Positions 48,040 to 60,845 are shown, counted from the first letter of the stretch. The stretch is DNA of 64,000 bases from Ochotona curzoniae (GCF_017591425.1 NW_024466459.1:3472001-3536000); one strand, 5' to 3'. Translations and numbers: made by a program. The notes: generated by a model from the sequence alone, not told the origin.

Positions 48040-49960
48040 GACTAAAACATGTGAGAGACCACAGTGAGTGTGTAACACCAAGATGGCTCACTTAACAAAA
48101 TTAGCCAAGCAGAGGCTTCAGGGGCCACACTGGACAAAGAATACAGAGGTTACACCATTAGTTCAGGGAAATCATCAAAGAATAACCACACAAGAACAAA
48201 ACTCTTCAGCAACAACAAACGACGCTAAGAGGCTCTGATTTCCAGCATTGTCACATCGTAATACTCAAAAGGCTTGTTTTTATGAGACATGCAAAGAAAC
48301 AAGAATGGCTTATGGATAAGGAGTAATAAAATCAGTACATACTATCCCTGAGGGAGCACTGATTTTGAACATACTGGATAAGCTCTATAGATATACAGAT
48401 ACCTTAAATATGTTCAAAAAACTGAAAGAAACTATGTCTAAGGAAATTTTTAAGCATTAAAAACTGATTTTTTATCAGAAATCATGAATATTAGAAAGCA
48501 GTAGATTGCAATATTTAAAATCTTTACAGAAAAAGACTGTTAATCAAGAATTCTACATCCAGTAAAATCCTCCTTTTAAAATAAAGATGAAACAAAAATA
48601 TTCCCAGAGTAAGAATAATTGAATTGGTCATGAGCAACCTGTTAAACCAAATGTAAGAACTGAAGTTGCTAAACTCTTGAAGCAAATCATACCATGTAAC
48701 CTTCCTTCAAGAACTTGGAACAGGCAGTGATTTTGTAGCTATTACCACAAAAGCAAAAGTTATAGAACATAAAATAGATAAATTAAACCTCAGCAGAGAC
48801 ACAGCAGTCAAGAAAATGAAGACAACCCATAAAATCTGAGAAAATATTTGCACATCATCTGATGAAATTTTAGTAGATTATGGAAAGCGCATATGCAGCT
48901 TACCAATAAAAAGACAGATAACCTGATTTGAAAGTGAGCACAAGATTTGAATTCACTAAAGATAGGCAGCTTGTCAAAAACCACATCAACAGATGCTCAG
49001 TGTCATTGGAGATGTAGAAATGAAAATCATTCCAATTTTAGCATATGTGCGGTGGAAATGAACATAGAAATACAAATCAAAATTACACTGAGATACTAAT
49101 TCATACCGTCTGGGATGGCTAAAATAAAAAATAGTGAACCATACACATATTATGAAAGATGTGAATGAGTTAGAAACCTCATGCTTTGATAATGAGAGTG
49201 TAAAGTGATGCAGCTCCTTTGAAAAGCAGCTTGACTGACAGTCACTCAGATAGATAACATTAGAATTATTGTAGGATCTGGCCGTCCCACACTTCCTGGT
49301 TAACCTTAGAATTATTGTAGAATCCAGCCATCCCACACTCAAGGATATTCTAAGAGAGTTAAAAACTTAATGTCTACGAAAAACTTGGTATAGAAATGCT
49401 CTCAGCATCCCTATTATAGTCAAAATGTAGAAATTGTTCAGATGTCCAACAGCTGATGAATAAACAATGTGAGATATCCATAGGACAATGAAGCATTATT
49501 ATTATTCACTTATTATTGTTAAAAGGAATGACTTGTTTCTATATGCCAATGCCACACATAAATAAAACCTTAAAAATAGTATGAAATGAAAAAATTCAGA
49601 CATCTATGGCCAAATATTAAATGATTCCATTTATATAAATGGCTTAAAATAAAGTCTGTGAAAACAAAAACTGTGAGTTCTTAAGGGCTAGAAGGAAAAG
49701 AAAATTGGGAAATTGGGAATGATGGCTAATGTGTACCGAATTTCCTTTAAGGTAATGGAAACAATCCAGAATCTACTAACAGCAGTGATTGTTCAACTTT
49801 GCGAATATAGTAGAAAAACACTGAAAAATTCTGAAATGGTGACTTTCATGAACAATTTCTTCTCAATTAGAGATTGAAAAAGAGTGAAGGAAAGCTATGA
49901 AAGAAGATAGTCAATCTTAAGAAAGAGTGCACAAACAATGGGAGAACTTGAGATTAATTT
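48040..49960 (+). mobile_element. L1 with internal deletion
   Basis: The first part (48060-48620) matches the ORF1-side region of an old L1: GAGACATGCAAAGAAACAAG, TACTATCCCTGAGGGAGCAC and GAATTCTACATCCAGTAAAA. The sequence then jumps to the end of ORF2 (48830 on: GAGAAAATATTTGCACATCA) and the 3' region (AATTACACTGAGATACTAAT, CAGATGTCCAACAGCTGATG, GATTCCATTTATATAAATGG). Most of ORF2 is missing. An imperfect 33-bp duplication lies at 49261-49339. Confidence 0.82.
49261..49339. repeat. Imperfect 33-bp tandem duplication
   Basis: TAGAATTATTGTAG to CCCACACT occurs at 49261-49293 and again at 49307-49339, with four mismatches and a 13-base spacer. Confidence 0.9.
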
Positions 49961-51751
49961 CACATCAAGATGAAGACAAACTTCCTGGTTTCTGAGGGCT
50001 TGTGTGAGAGTCACCTGTAGTCATTGAGATCTGCAAGTAATCTCCTTTCATTTGGATCAGGTGTACTCAGAAAAACTAAACCAAAAAATCTTTGAATAAA
50101 GAATTAATGTAGGAAAATTCATTTGTAAATGTGTCAGCCTGTGATTGGAAGAGATGAGTGGCATAAAGGTCCAGGATGTGTATAACAAATTTAGAATGTA
50201 GTTACTACTTTTTCTTAGTTTTTAAATTTGTCCTAATGAAGTTTTCTTCTTCATGAAGGGGCACAAGGCAGAGCTAGCTCATTTTACTCCCTGTATCTGT
50301 TCCACAGGAGAAGCTGGAGTAGGACTATAAACAAAGGATTGTTCATTGGCAGCAGTGTTGTCTGACCATTGCCATGGTTGTCTGCTCTGCTCCTTTAGTT
50401 CATAAGCCCCAGTCCCACAGCATTGTCTCCCCAGCCAGACTTCTGATCCTTTCACTCCAGGCTCATCAGACTCTGGCACATCCCATTGCACTCAAAGGAA
50501 ACTCCAGATTGCTTGGTCCAAGACTCCAAAACCCTGGGTTGTTGGCGCTAAAGTCAGAAATGTCAGAAATGTGTGAGAGCCAGGTGAGTAGATCGAGGTG
50601 GAATGGCCTTCACTAGCTGACACCCAACATGCTTCCCCAGCGATGGAAACACATCTGTGCCATGAAGCAAGAAGTTTTCACTTGTGGGAGATATTCCTAA
50701 AGATAGGCTGTTGGTAGCCACAGATTTTGTTTCAGAAGTTGGAGGGAGGGCAAGTCTTATTCAGAAAGTTGAGTGTAGAAACAAGTTTCTCTTAATTTAA
50801 CCTCAAAATAAAAGGGAAATAATACCAGAGAATTAACAACTGTATTATCGTGATACTAATCTTTGGAAATACAGTGGACGGGAACAGCCCTGGGTCTGTT
50901 TTAGGGCACAACACTTGTATTTGTACCTTTGACGAGCCAAGGATATTTAAACATTTAGTTTTTGCTCCTTTGACAAGTGAATTAAATTTTTTGTCATCTT
51001 TTCTTTTTTCTGTGTGAATATTCTGAAGGTTCGAGACCAGTCATATGGATTAAATCATTCTCTAGAGCATTCATAAGCAAATTCTGGTTCATAACATACT
51101 TGTATGTAGAATTTTGTTTCATCTTAATTTTTTGGTGGACTGAAAGCTAATAGATAGATCATAAGAAATTACACTTTAGAATGTCAGTAGCTTCAGATTC
51201 TAAATTAATTAACTCTATAACCTTTCCAAATAAGAGACAGCAAAAATTCTTGAAATTTTTCCAACTTCTGTTCCGAGATGACTATGCTGATGATGGTGAG
51301 AGCTTGTGACAGACGACAGGTATTAAGTAGGTCAGGAGGTTTGTTCAGAGTGCAAGCAAGATTATGTGCAAGTCTAAATTTAATAGTGGATAGAGTTTAG
51401 GGTGACAAAACATGCCCTCCAGAATCTAGGTCTACTAAGATTTGGACTATATGAACCAATTTTTGAAAACAAGCACTAACCATATTACATTGACAAAGTG
51501 AGTTTCTAGACCTGCAAGTCAGGACACTAAATTGTAATCCATGATGGATTGAACAAATGAGCTGTTACTAGGACAACATCAATAGAAAAGACCTCCAGAG
51601 AGAGTTCCTGGCTTGGAGGATCCAGGACCCTAGGATTGTATTTAATTCTATAATCTACAATTATATTTAATTTAGGATCTTTTCTCTATAGATTTTATAT
51701 ATTTTGTGTCAACTATAGACATTAAATTACTCTTGTTAAAAAAGAAAACTG
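49961..51751. other. Unrecognised intronic sequence
   Basis: Mostly AT-rich. A GC-richer patch at 50280-50600 has an acceptor-like TCTGTTCCACAG (ending 50307) and a strong donor-like CAG/GTGAGT at 50584, but all three frames between them contain stops. Confidence 0.45.
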
Positions 51752-52075
51752 ACCAGGCCAGCACTGGGATACAGTGAACATACATACAGAATGATATGCC
51801 TAATAAGCTGCCTCTTGTTAGGCATATCATACCAGAGTGATGATGGTTACTGTGCTTGTGATCCAGCTCCCTGCTAATGTGCCTCCCTGCTAATGCTTGG
51901 GAGACTTAAATGGGGTTCCTGGCTCCCAGCTTCAGCCTGGCCCAACTCTGCTTTTGCAGCCATTTGGGGAGTGATCCAGCAGGTGGAAAATTGCTTGTTT
52001 GTGTGTGTGTGTGTGTGCTCTATTCATTTATTTATTCATGTGACCTTCAAATCAGTAAATCTTAAAAGAGGCAGA
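51752..52075 (+). mobile_element. CSINE with rearranged 5' part
   Basis: GGCCAGCACTGGGATACAGT starts the copy, followed by an unusual hairpin (51791-51830), a small CTCCCTGCTAATG duplication at about 51868-51895, TGGGGTTCCTGGCTCCCAGC, GGGGAGTGATCCAGCAGGTG and a GTGTGTGT stretch. Confidence 0.8.
51791..51830. repeat. 13-bp perfect inverted repeat
   Basis: ATGATATGCCTAA at 51791-51803 pairs with TTAGGCATATCAT at 51818-51830 across a 14-base loop. Confidence 0.95.
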
Positions 52076-54037
52076 AAACTGCTCAAATTCCCTAAGCAGT
52101 CTGCACAGTCTTAGGTTTTAAATTGAAAGAGATTGAGGGACATTTCCTGCCTTGGATGCAGACTTAAATACACATAAAGGGGATTTTAGAGACCCCCTCA
52201 GCTCTGAGAACTCCAGAGATGCTCTCGATGTCATTTAACGCTGTTAATAATAGATGTTCTACCTAGTTACCTAATTATGCTTTTACTATGTCGGAACATG
52301 AAACTTTTATTTAGAGCTACTACCTATATTCCCATGTGCTTCGTTTCTTCACTTATTTAAATAAAATGGAGAAATGTAATACTTTGAGAAAGAGACATCG
52401 GCATATGACTAGTCATGCATTGTTTCAGTGAGAACAAAAGCATAATGTTTTTAGAATTGCTTGCAGCTACAAAACATGTTTAAGGAATAAGAACTTACCT
52501 CATTAAATGCATGAGGAAAAAAATTGTTTTGAAGTTCTTATGATCGGCTTGTACAGGCTTCATTGTAAACTGGTACTAAAGAGCCCATTATGATCTGTAT
52601 ATGTTGGTGCCAGAAGGTTTTTTTTTTCCTAATGCTAAATTATTAAGTTCTGTCAGCTGCTGAGCTGTCATATAGAGATATAGTAAATCACATTATATTT
52701 TGTCATGGATTACATAGAGCAATAAATTTGGGAATAAAGATCAAAGTAGTTTCACAATCGCATCTGAGTGTAGGAGGGATGTTGAACTTGTAGAAAACTG
52801 ATTTAGAGGAGGCTGTTGCAGTTCTTGTGTGAATTTGAGATGAATTTGGATATTCAGTTAAAAATGAATGAGGATCAAGTCCCAAAATGACTTTCCAGTT
52901 TTGTATTTAGTTCAGAGAAGTTAATTCTAACATCTAAATACATGGCTTTTATTAGATAAATTGCATGCCAAGAGTGGTGAGCTCAGTAGAAATTGTATTT
53001 ATATGCTTTAACTGTCTTTGTGATTAAATAGCATATTTCATTCTATTTTTACTTGGCTTTTTGGGGGACCACATAATTAGTTAGCTGCTCTTGTAGAGAT
53101 GCTGTCTTACTGCTCACAACTGAGCTGTTTGCTTTTTACTATATTTAAAACTATTAAAAGCAAGCCAGCATCAGCTTCCCAAGAAGCCCTAATTACGAAT
53201 GTCTTATTATCTTTGTCCTTTTGCCATAGAAGCTTTCAGTATCACATAAGTAAATATTTATGTAGATCAGTTGATCTCAACTAGCTGTGCTCTTTTCAGA
53301 GAAAAATCATAGGAGAAATGAAATAATTCAGCAAAATGCTAAGCAGAGATTGGTACGCTCTATATAGACTATTGCCTGGGGAATTTAATAGAGGTTCCCT
53401 CAGTTGCATCCTCGGTTGGCTAGAACTGTGATCTCCCAACTCGGCTGATTCTAAGCAGCATCAAGGGAAATCTTCCTATGGGCCTCTGGGCCACAAACAC
53501 AAGGAGCTTCAACAACTCAAACAGCATTTTTCTCCTTCCACTCAAGGCATTGTCCTCTCCAACATTCGTTCTTCATTCCGGTCTTGTTCCTAGAAATAGT
53601 TTTAAATGCCATAGCATGTTAATAGACATTTCAGCAATAGTTAATAGACAAATCAGCTCGAGATTTTAGTCATTTTAGTTCTTGCCGCCTACTGTCATCC
53701 TTTTATTGATTTTTTTCCTCTTGTAATATCCAGGTTTACACTAATGTTGTGATAAATCAATCTGACAGTAGACTTAACAAATAAATCCCCTCAAAACTCT
53801 ACAAAGATTAAACTCTCCTGTACATTTCAAACGGAATCAAGGAAGCTGGTATTGGGATGTATATGGGAAAGCCCATGGTAGCTACAGGGTCAGTTGCTTA
53901 ATGTGCAAGTGAGGCGGGTCCCATAGGAGTTATTAGACTAAGATGGAGGATTAGCCAGAGACTCCCGAAGAAGCTGGACAGTTTTAAAAACTCAACAGAA
54001 GATCACAGAGGTGCTGCTTGCAAGTCCAAAGCTCTAG
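52076..54037. other. Unrecognised intronic sequence
   Basis: No repeat family or exon recognised. Confidence 0.5.
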
Positions 54038-54212
54038 AAAGATTTATTTTTATTTATTTGGAAGGTCAAGTTAGAGAGAAGGAGAGATAGAGAGCACCCA
54101 TCCGGTTCATTCCACAAATGGCCAAAATGGCCAGGGCCGGGCCAGGTGAAAGCCACGAAATGGGAGTTTTATCCAGATCTCCCACTTGGGAAGCAGGGGC
54201 CAACGACTTACC
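54038..54212 (-). mobile_element. 5'-truncated CSINE
   Basis: Minus-strand 3' half: GAAAGATTTATTTTTATTTA, GGTTCATTCCACAAATGGCC, CAGATCTCCCACTTGGGAAG. The tRNA-like part is absent. Confidence 0.85.
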
Positions 54213-54404
54213 AATGCAAGCCCCTAAGCTCTTCTAATGGATTTCTTCTTGTGTACTCTGATAAGGTTGTGATGCCTCCTAAGTCCAAGGCTCCCAGATT
54301 AGAGCCACTTTTTTCTAGCATCTGTGAAAAACCTGAGGCAAGTAAAGCTTTGAGATAATGACCAGAACCTAAAAATACAAATCATGTTGCAGTATGCATC
54401 TCTA

Positions 54405-54655
54405 CTTCTGAATAGAAGGGGACTCCCAATGAAACTGTTCAATATATCTTGACAGTTAGTTAGTAGACTTTTTATCATTGTCTACACCTATGGTACCACA
54501 TTACAATTAGGCTGCAGAATATTGAATGACTACACTGTTTTAATAATAGGGGGATAAAACAGTAGGGAGTGAGGAATGGGGAGGGTGGGAGAGAGGACCC
54601 CTGTGCCTGTTGAACCATACCATGAAAAACAAAGAATTTAAAAAAAATACAGACT
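54405..54655 (+). mobile_element. Lagomorph L1 3' end, best plus-strand copy
   Basis: ACTCCCAATGAAACTGTTCA, ATTGTCTACACCTATGGTAC, GTGAGGAATGGGGAGGGTGG, then ACCATACCATGAAAAACAAA and an A-rich end. Read against the minus strand of 5425-5735 it is colinear over the whole length, which supports one retroelement family with a fixed 3' end. Confidence 0.6.
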
Positions 54656-54699
54656 TTAACTCAGGGTGCTACTGGGTAGGGAATCAAAAGAATCAGGGT

Positions 54700-55389
54700 G
54701 CAGAAAGGTGAAAACTGCAGAGAGAATAGTGGAGGATGTTCAGTCTGAGCCTGGTCACTGAGGCTAGTTGGGCCACGAGTGTGGAAGTTAGGCTCACACA
54801 CCAGCAAGTTCCACACCTGAACTGCAGCCCTTGGAGTCATGGTCTACAACTTCCTTAGTTGTTCTTCCCCATGTGTACTTCTTTCCTAGGCTCCATCCAG
54901 GTCTCAGTGCCGGTGCCAGGGTTTGAACTGGGCCATAGCGTAGCCCCTGTCCTGGTTTATTGGAAGCCCTGATACTTCACAGTTTCTGCCATTTGTTTCT
55001 ACAAAGCTGAAAGTGGCTGGCACTGCCTTAGGACCACATACCCCCAAACCACCTCTCTCTCCAGGCTCTGCTCCCCAGGGTTCATGCTGCATTCTCAAAA
55101 GAGACTGTTTAGGTACCAAACTTTCTAACTTGCCTTGAATCCAGCTACTAGCTCTTTCTGTCAGCAGGTAAGAAGAGAAGCTACCTGGATTCAGGAGGAA
55201 ATGGTTATGTTCCTTTGGGGCAATTGGTTGAGTTAACCACAGAATGGATACAAAGAGTTGGAAGTTACATCTTCAGAAACTACAAAGATTGGTTAACAAG
55301 GGGTGATGGGTATGGTATGGTAGGGAAAGAACAGGTACAGTGAGGGCAGTGTTACTTAAAATCACTGTAGATCAAGAAGTAGTTGTCAG
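54700..55389. other. Unrecognised, GC-richer
   Basis: About 690 bp richer in GC than its surroundings, with a 71-codon minus-strand frame that has no recognisable domain. It could be an eroded repeat or retroelement 5' region. Confidence 0.3.
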
Positions 55390-56390
55390 AGACACACCTG
55401 GAGAATTCTGAATGCCAAGGGAGTTGGAAATTTTAATACAAAATAACTCATTCAGCAAAATCAAAGTTGCTGTTTTTGAAAGACTAATACTTTTTGATAA
55501 GAAAAAAATGGAACACACAAATAGGAAAAGAAGAAAATGGAAAAAAATGACTATTAGTCCAGAGAAGATTGAACAGGTAATGCAAATAACATCATACTAG
55601 AAAAGTTGAAAATCTAGAGAAAATAAACCAATTTCTAGAGGAAAAAATGAGATTTAGGGAGAAATAAAATGGTGGCGATTGTAGGGCAGTGTCACTCTGC
55701 TTTTCAAAAAAGTACATTTAAAAAATAAGAAAAAGAGTACTCTAGTAGCTCTAGAGTTATTAAAGTGAATATTGTAGTCACATTCCTAATAAACTTGAAA
55801 TGATAACTCCAGTATTACATATAATCTGTCAGAGAAAAGAGAGGAGACGCTCAGTTCCCCCATTCCATCCTAAAGCCAGTATCACCTGGATAGGAAAACC
55901 ATGCAAGGGACAGTAACATGGAAATTACTTCCCAACTAAAATTTAAATTTAACTGTAAAATTCTTGACAGAAATCTAGAAATACAAACTGTAGATAATCT
56001 AAAATATTTTATTTATGACCAAGCCGATTCTAATACAGGAAAGCAAGGGTGATTTTCATGTTATAAATCCAATAAAAGAATCCACACATTGCCAGAGGAA
56101 AGGAAATGGGCCATTTGACCAATTCAGACAAAGAAAATATATTTGATAAAATTCAACTTCTATATGTAATGAATAATCTTAATGATAGAAATAAAAAGAA
56201 ACATCCTTAACCTAACATAGAATATCAGAAACTTTAACCTTGTTATATTGAAACATTCAGAAATTTCAGGCTAAAATCAGGAAAAGAGAAGGGTACACAT
56301 TATCGCTGCTACCATTCAGCCTTGTAGCAGACATGCTGTCGGTCATAGACAACAAAAAGGAATCAACAGGACGTGAATGAAAGAAAACTC
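55390..56390 (+). mobile_element. Decayed L1 ORF2, reverse transcriptase part
   Basis: Plus-strand pieces of ORF2: GAAAATCTAGAGAAAATAAA reads KLENLEKI; GACCAAGCCGATTCTAATAC then GGAAAGCAAGGGTGATT reads DQADSNTGKQG, the segment ahead of the catalytic core; TTTGATAAAATTCAAC follows at about 56143. Stops and deletions abound. Confidence 0.8.
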
Positions 56391-56391
56391 C

Positions 56392-56690
56392 GCTCAGTGT
56401 TGTGGTGCAGTGGCTTGAGCCTCTATCTGTGATGCCAACAAGCCATATGAGTACCAGTTTGAATCCAGGCTGTTCTGTTTGCCATCCAGCTCCCTGGAGG
56501 TGTGCCTGGGAAGACAACAAAAGATGGCCTGAGTGCTTGGGCCCTGCCATCCATGTGGGAGAGCTTAATGGAGTTCTGGGTTCCTCCCCCCACCCCGCCT
56601 CTCTCTCTCCCCTTCCTCATTCCCTCCTTTCTGCCTCCCTCCCTCCTTTTCTCTGTAGCTCTTTCAAATAAATAAATGAATAAATAACTA
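56392..56690 (+). mobile_element. CSINE
   Basis: CTCAGTGTTGTGGTGCAGTG start, GAGTACCAGTTTGAATCCAG, GTGCTTGGGCCCTGCCATCC, a pyrimidine stretch and an AAATAAATAAATGAATAA tail. It is inserted in the L1 that continues at 56860. Confidence 0.88.
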
Positions 56691-56714
56691 AATCTGAAGC
56701 AAAATAACTGTTGG

Positions 56715-56850
56715 ATTAAAAAAGAATTATTTTAGAGAGATATAGGCAGGCAGGCAGAGCTGACCAAACTGAAACCAGCAGCTATGACCTCAAACCAGGT
56801 TTGCCACATGATGGACAGGAGTCCAGCCACTGAGCCTGCTGTCCAGGGCA
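56715..56850 (-). mobile_element. Partial old CSINE
   Basis: AAAAAAGAATTATTTTAGAG and a following CAGGCAGGCAGAG stretch look like a reverse-oriented SINE 3' part; CCAGGGCATGTAGCAGC is a weak remnant of the body. Confidence 0.45.
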
Positions 56851-56859
56851 TGTAGCAGC

Positions 56860-57350
56860 AAAAACTTTGTAGCAAGATTGTTCAACATTTTTTATAAAGT
56901 GGTAACAACCAGAGTGCTCATCAGCTGATGAATAAATAAACTAAATGTAGTGTAACTCATATAATAGGGTTGACAGTGTTAATGAAGTACTGCTGATAAC
57001 ATGCCACAACACAGATGGACTTTGGAAACATAAAAAGTGAAAGTCTAGTCAGAAGTTGCCACGTGTTTTATATTTATATGAAAGCTTCAGAATGGGATAA
57101 TCCATAGAGACAGAAAGTAAATTAAATGGTTGCAGTGGCCGAGGGAGGAAAGAAAGGAAACTGACTGCTAATAAATATAGAATTTCTTTCTGAGGTGATA
57201 AAGTGTTCTAGAATGTGATGGTGGCAATAGGTGTGCAGCTATATGAATATAAATGGAAACCACTGAATAGTATAATTTAAAAATTATAAGTTACTAAATC
57301 TGTTGTGAGGTACAGATTGGTGAAGGGGTAAAACAAGAAAAAAAAACATT
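56860..57350 (+). mobile_element. L1 3' end
   Basis: GAGTGCTCATCAGCTGATGA, CACAGATGGACTTTGGAAAC, GATAATCCATAGAGACAGAA and GTGATGGTGGCAATAGGTGT follow the end of ORF2 and the 3' UTR of an old L1. It may be the continuation of the element at 55390. Confidence 0.82.
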
Positions 57351-57359
57351 TTTATATGT

Positions 57360-57850
57360 CATAGTAGAATTATAAAGTATTGTTTGGAAAATAATTCAGT
57401 ACCATGCTGTAAAGCCTGCTTTTTGACTGATAAACCACCAATTCAACTTCTTGACATGGACCCTAGAAACTCACAGATCAGCACCAAGTGACACACACAG
57501 CAGCGTTTCAACAGCAAGGCTCACAGAGCGAGAGTCTCCAACAGAGAAGCGTAGTTATGTTGGTGTAAAGCTAAGGAACACTAAGACAAAATAATTTGTT
57601 AGTGATACCAAAACAGTTGTCACATTTTTAAAGTAAGGCAACTAATAAAATTTCCAATAGTGATTAATTCTCAAGAAAGGCTGGGGACAGAGTCGGGGTC
57701 GGGAGGAGGTACACAGCCAAGTGCAGTGACGTTTCAAATGCTGGATGTTGTTTGGAGGCTTCTCTATCACATATTGTGAACGTGCGGGATGTTTTGTCCC
57801 TTTCTATGTAGTAATCATTACATAATGCAAGCATTTACAACTAAAAATTG
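57360..57850 (+). mobile_element. Second L1 3' end
   Basis: ACCACCAATTCAACTTCTTG, GTGACACACACAGCAGCGTT and GAAAGGCTGGGGACAGAGTC again follow the ORF2 end to 3' UTR order, so this is a separate L1 3' fragment next to the previous one. Confidence 0.65.
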
Positions 57851-60730
57851 TTAGCATTGTCCAAAGCAGCAGAGTGTCTTGGGGACATGCCAGGAATAAA
57901 ATTGCTTCTCCAATGAAGATTTGCCGGTTTTGTTTGCTGAAAGAGAAGAGTAACTAGAATTGACTGCAAAATTTAGAAGCTGGCTTTTCTAAGAGTCTAA
58001 GCCTGCAGCTTCATCAGCTCAGCTGAAGTACTTATAACCTATATCTTGTGTCTGCTTTACTCAAAAATACTGCTATGCCTTAGACTTAACATTATTCAGT
58101 TAATTCACTTTCAAGATCTCTTAGTCTGTCAGATCTTCCTTTTGATCGCTCTTGGCTCACCTTTTATTTCTCCCCTTTCTTTTGCATAAATGGTCTTTTT
58201 CTTCATTACGGTCCTGACTCACCACTCTCTGATCCTTTGCCATCTTGAACTTCCACCATTCTTACATTGCTAAATCTCAGTCCAATTTAATCTGTGTTGT
58301 CCACTCCATCTGCAAATCATAAAATAATGTCCAAGGAAGTCAAATAATTTGCCCTCATTCATGCCACCCAGGCTAGCCTAACTTAAAAGCTAGTGGCTTG
58401 AAGCATCTCCTACTGCTCGTCCTCTGGCAGAGGGTTGGAATGGTCAATCAAAGCAACTTGGGTTGACAAAAAAGATGACTGGAGTAACTGAGGGTCTGAG
58501 TCATGTGAAATGCAACTGGGTAACCACAAAACCAATTGCATACCTCTTATTTATAGACTGAGCGAGGGATAGGGCATGTTTGGCATAGGCATCATGCTGT
58601 CAAACATTTTGAATTATTATTTTTAGCTGAATTGATAGGCTTATTCTGTCGCAGCATGGATGATCCTGGAAAACTCATATTAATATTAATTATCATATTA
58701 ATATGTTCAGACTAAATCTCACCAATGTTTTCTCAGCACCCATTTCAAACTTCTCCTAAAGCAATATAACATGTGGGAAGTATGGGAAATCAGTGGTTTA
58801 AGTTGAATTGCGTATAAATTTATTGTAGTGAGCTATTAAAAATGTTTTTTAAACTTTCTAATTTAATATCCATTGTATTTTCTTTCTTGTACAAATGAGC
58901 CGAAAAGGATAAATTTTCATAAAATAATGAACAAATTGCTAATGGAGTTTATAAGCATGCCAAATGAGGACATATAACTCCTAGATTCAAAGTTCATTTG
59001 AAAAAAAAAACTTACTGCTTGACCAATAATTCACTTAACATCATTTGCTCATTGAATACTGGGTTTTGATCTCTGAAGTCAAAATTTGAGAAAGATCCTC
59101 TGTCTGCTTCCTTAAAGTACTATTATCACAGAATGTGCCACTTACATGTAAATTCTGAATGTATTTAAAATTGTATATTAATCATACTAAAATTTGTTAA
59201 TTGTACTAGTCATTTTCTTTTGACATTTGTCAAATCATACCACATTAGATTTTTATATAAAGTATAACAGTGTCAAAGACTTATAAAATATAACAGAAGG
59301 TAGTGATTCTTAAAAAAGTTAATTGGCCCCATTTACATTTGGTCTTTGATGATAAATTCTTTTTTGCACATCAGAGAATAGCTGCTTCTTCCCTAGAGCA
59401 AAGTAAAGATTTTTTTCCCTCCCTCATTCTCTTAAAGTTTGTATTTCTGCCCAAGTAATAAATGAGTTTCAGTTTCTGTGGCTTTTGCTTCAGAGAGCTT
59501 CTGTGAGGGTGAGCTTTGAAATATGATTAGATCTTAATTCTGTAACTATTTCCATAAGCTTGTTTCACAGTTTGCTTTCTTATTCAGTGGGTTGGGGTGG
59601 GGAAGAGCACATAAATCTTATGTGATCATTTATGGGCGTTAGCCACGTCAACGTATGTTGCAATGGTGAGAAAATTAGTCCTGAATTGTACCAGGGGAAG
59701 AAAATCAGCTGCCCCATGTTATGCTTTAGGTTATCTGCCACTAAACAGATATTTTATTAATCTACAATACCATTACAATTGTTTCTTCTGTGTGAACATA
59801 GAATGTATCTAGTACTAGTTGACATATTCAAAAATAGGTTCTAGTTCAGTGACCTATGGGTACTTCTTAACATGGAATTGTTAATAGTTGCTCAGTAAAT
59901 AGTGATACTACTAATGATACTACAAGCCTTTTCAAAAGCTGCCTAGTTTCTCTCTTCTAAAGGATGTGACTTTTCCATAGGATTCTTAAAAAACCAATAG
60001 GCAGCAATAAAAGCCAAACCACTTGTACCTCCTGATGATTAGCATCTGGTTGTGGATAAAGCAGCTAAGGTGATTTGCAATTAATTTCTTAAAAGTGGAT
60101 TGAATCTGAAGAATTACTAAATATGAACTGATGACATTGGCATATGTATTGTGATTTAGACTGGGTTGCCATTTTCTTAAGTTATGAATTATAGCTAAGG
60201 CTTGAAAAAGAATGATATCTTTATAAAGTACCCTTGGAATTATAGTATCACCCCAAAAATTTATCCATGATTCAAAAGGAGATTCATAAGTATTAGGATA
60301 TGACATCAGGTACTTTATCTGACTCCTGTTTATATCCTTCGTGACACATAGTAGGGATTCAAGAAATATCCTTTTTTGCTTCTTATCCTTACAATTATTA
60401 CTTGTTTTAAGAAACGATTATAAGTTATAGATGTGATCATCAGAAATTTTGGAAATGGAAATATGCCTGCAAATCCTCAATTAATTAGTTTATCTCTGAG
60501 GATGTCATGAACAAATTAGTGTGGTCTAGTTGAGAATAAATTAAGCCTCTCTTCAGTATTCAGTTAAATAAACATTAATTGCCTGAGGGTTACAAAGCAT
60601 TATGAATGTTTCAGTAAATAAACAACAAATGGAAACCTTATTAATTTTTAAATCCATTCTAAATGAAAAAAAGATAGATGTGAACATTTAAAAAAATGCT
60701 TAGTGCCATTAACAAGCTAAATTATATAAA
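57851..60730. other. Unrecognised intronic sequence
   Basis: Nearly 2.9 kb without a repeat or exon I can name. A TATTAA-rich palindromic patch occurs near 58675-58705. Confidence 0.5.
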
Positions 60731-60845
60731 GGAGTACTCAAAAACTTTGTAAAACATGTATATTATGAAAAGATTTTACACTTTTTGCATCAAAATAAAT
60801 TTACCATAGCATTCTAGTTTTCCATGAACATTTAGAAGTATCCCC
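60731..60845. mobile_element. Mariner-like small inverted-repeat element
   Basis: A 115-bp segment begins GGAGTACTCAAAAACTTTGT and ends TTCCATGAACATTTAGAAGT plus ATCCCC. The end, reverse-complemented, resembles the start imperfectly. Related sequence lies at 5043-5125 and 63691-63745. This fits a non-autonomous DNA transposon; the family name is not certain. Confidence 0.55.

Noticed and set aside
50308..50583. Exon-like block with acceptor and strong donor
   Set aside because: All three frames contain stops soon after the acceptor, so it cannot be a coding internal exon; a noncoding exon cannot be excluded.
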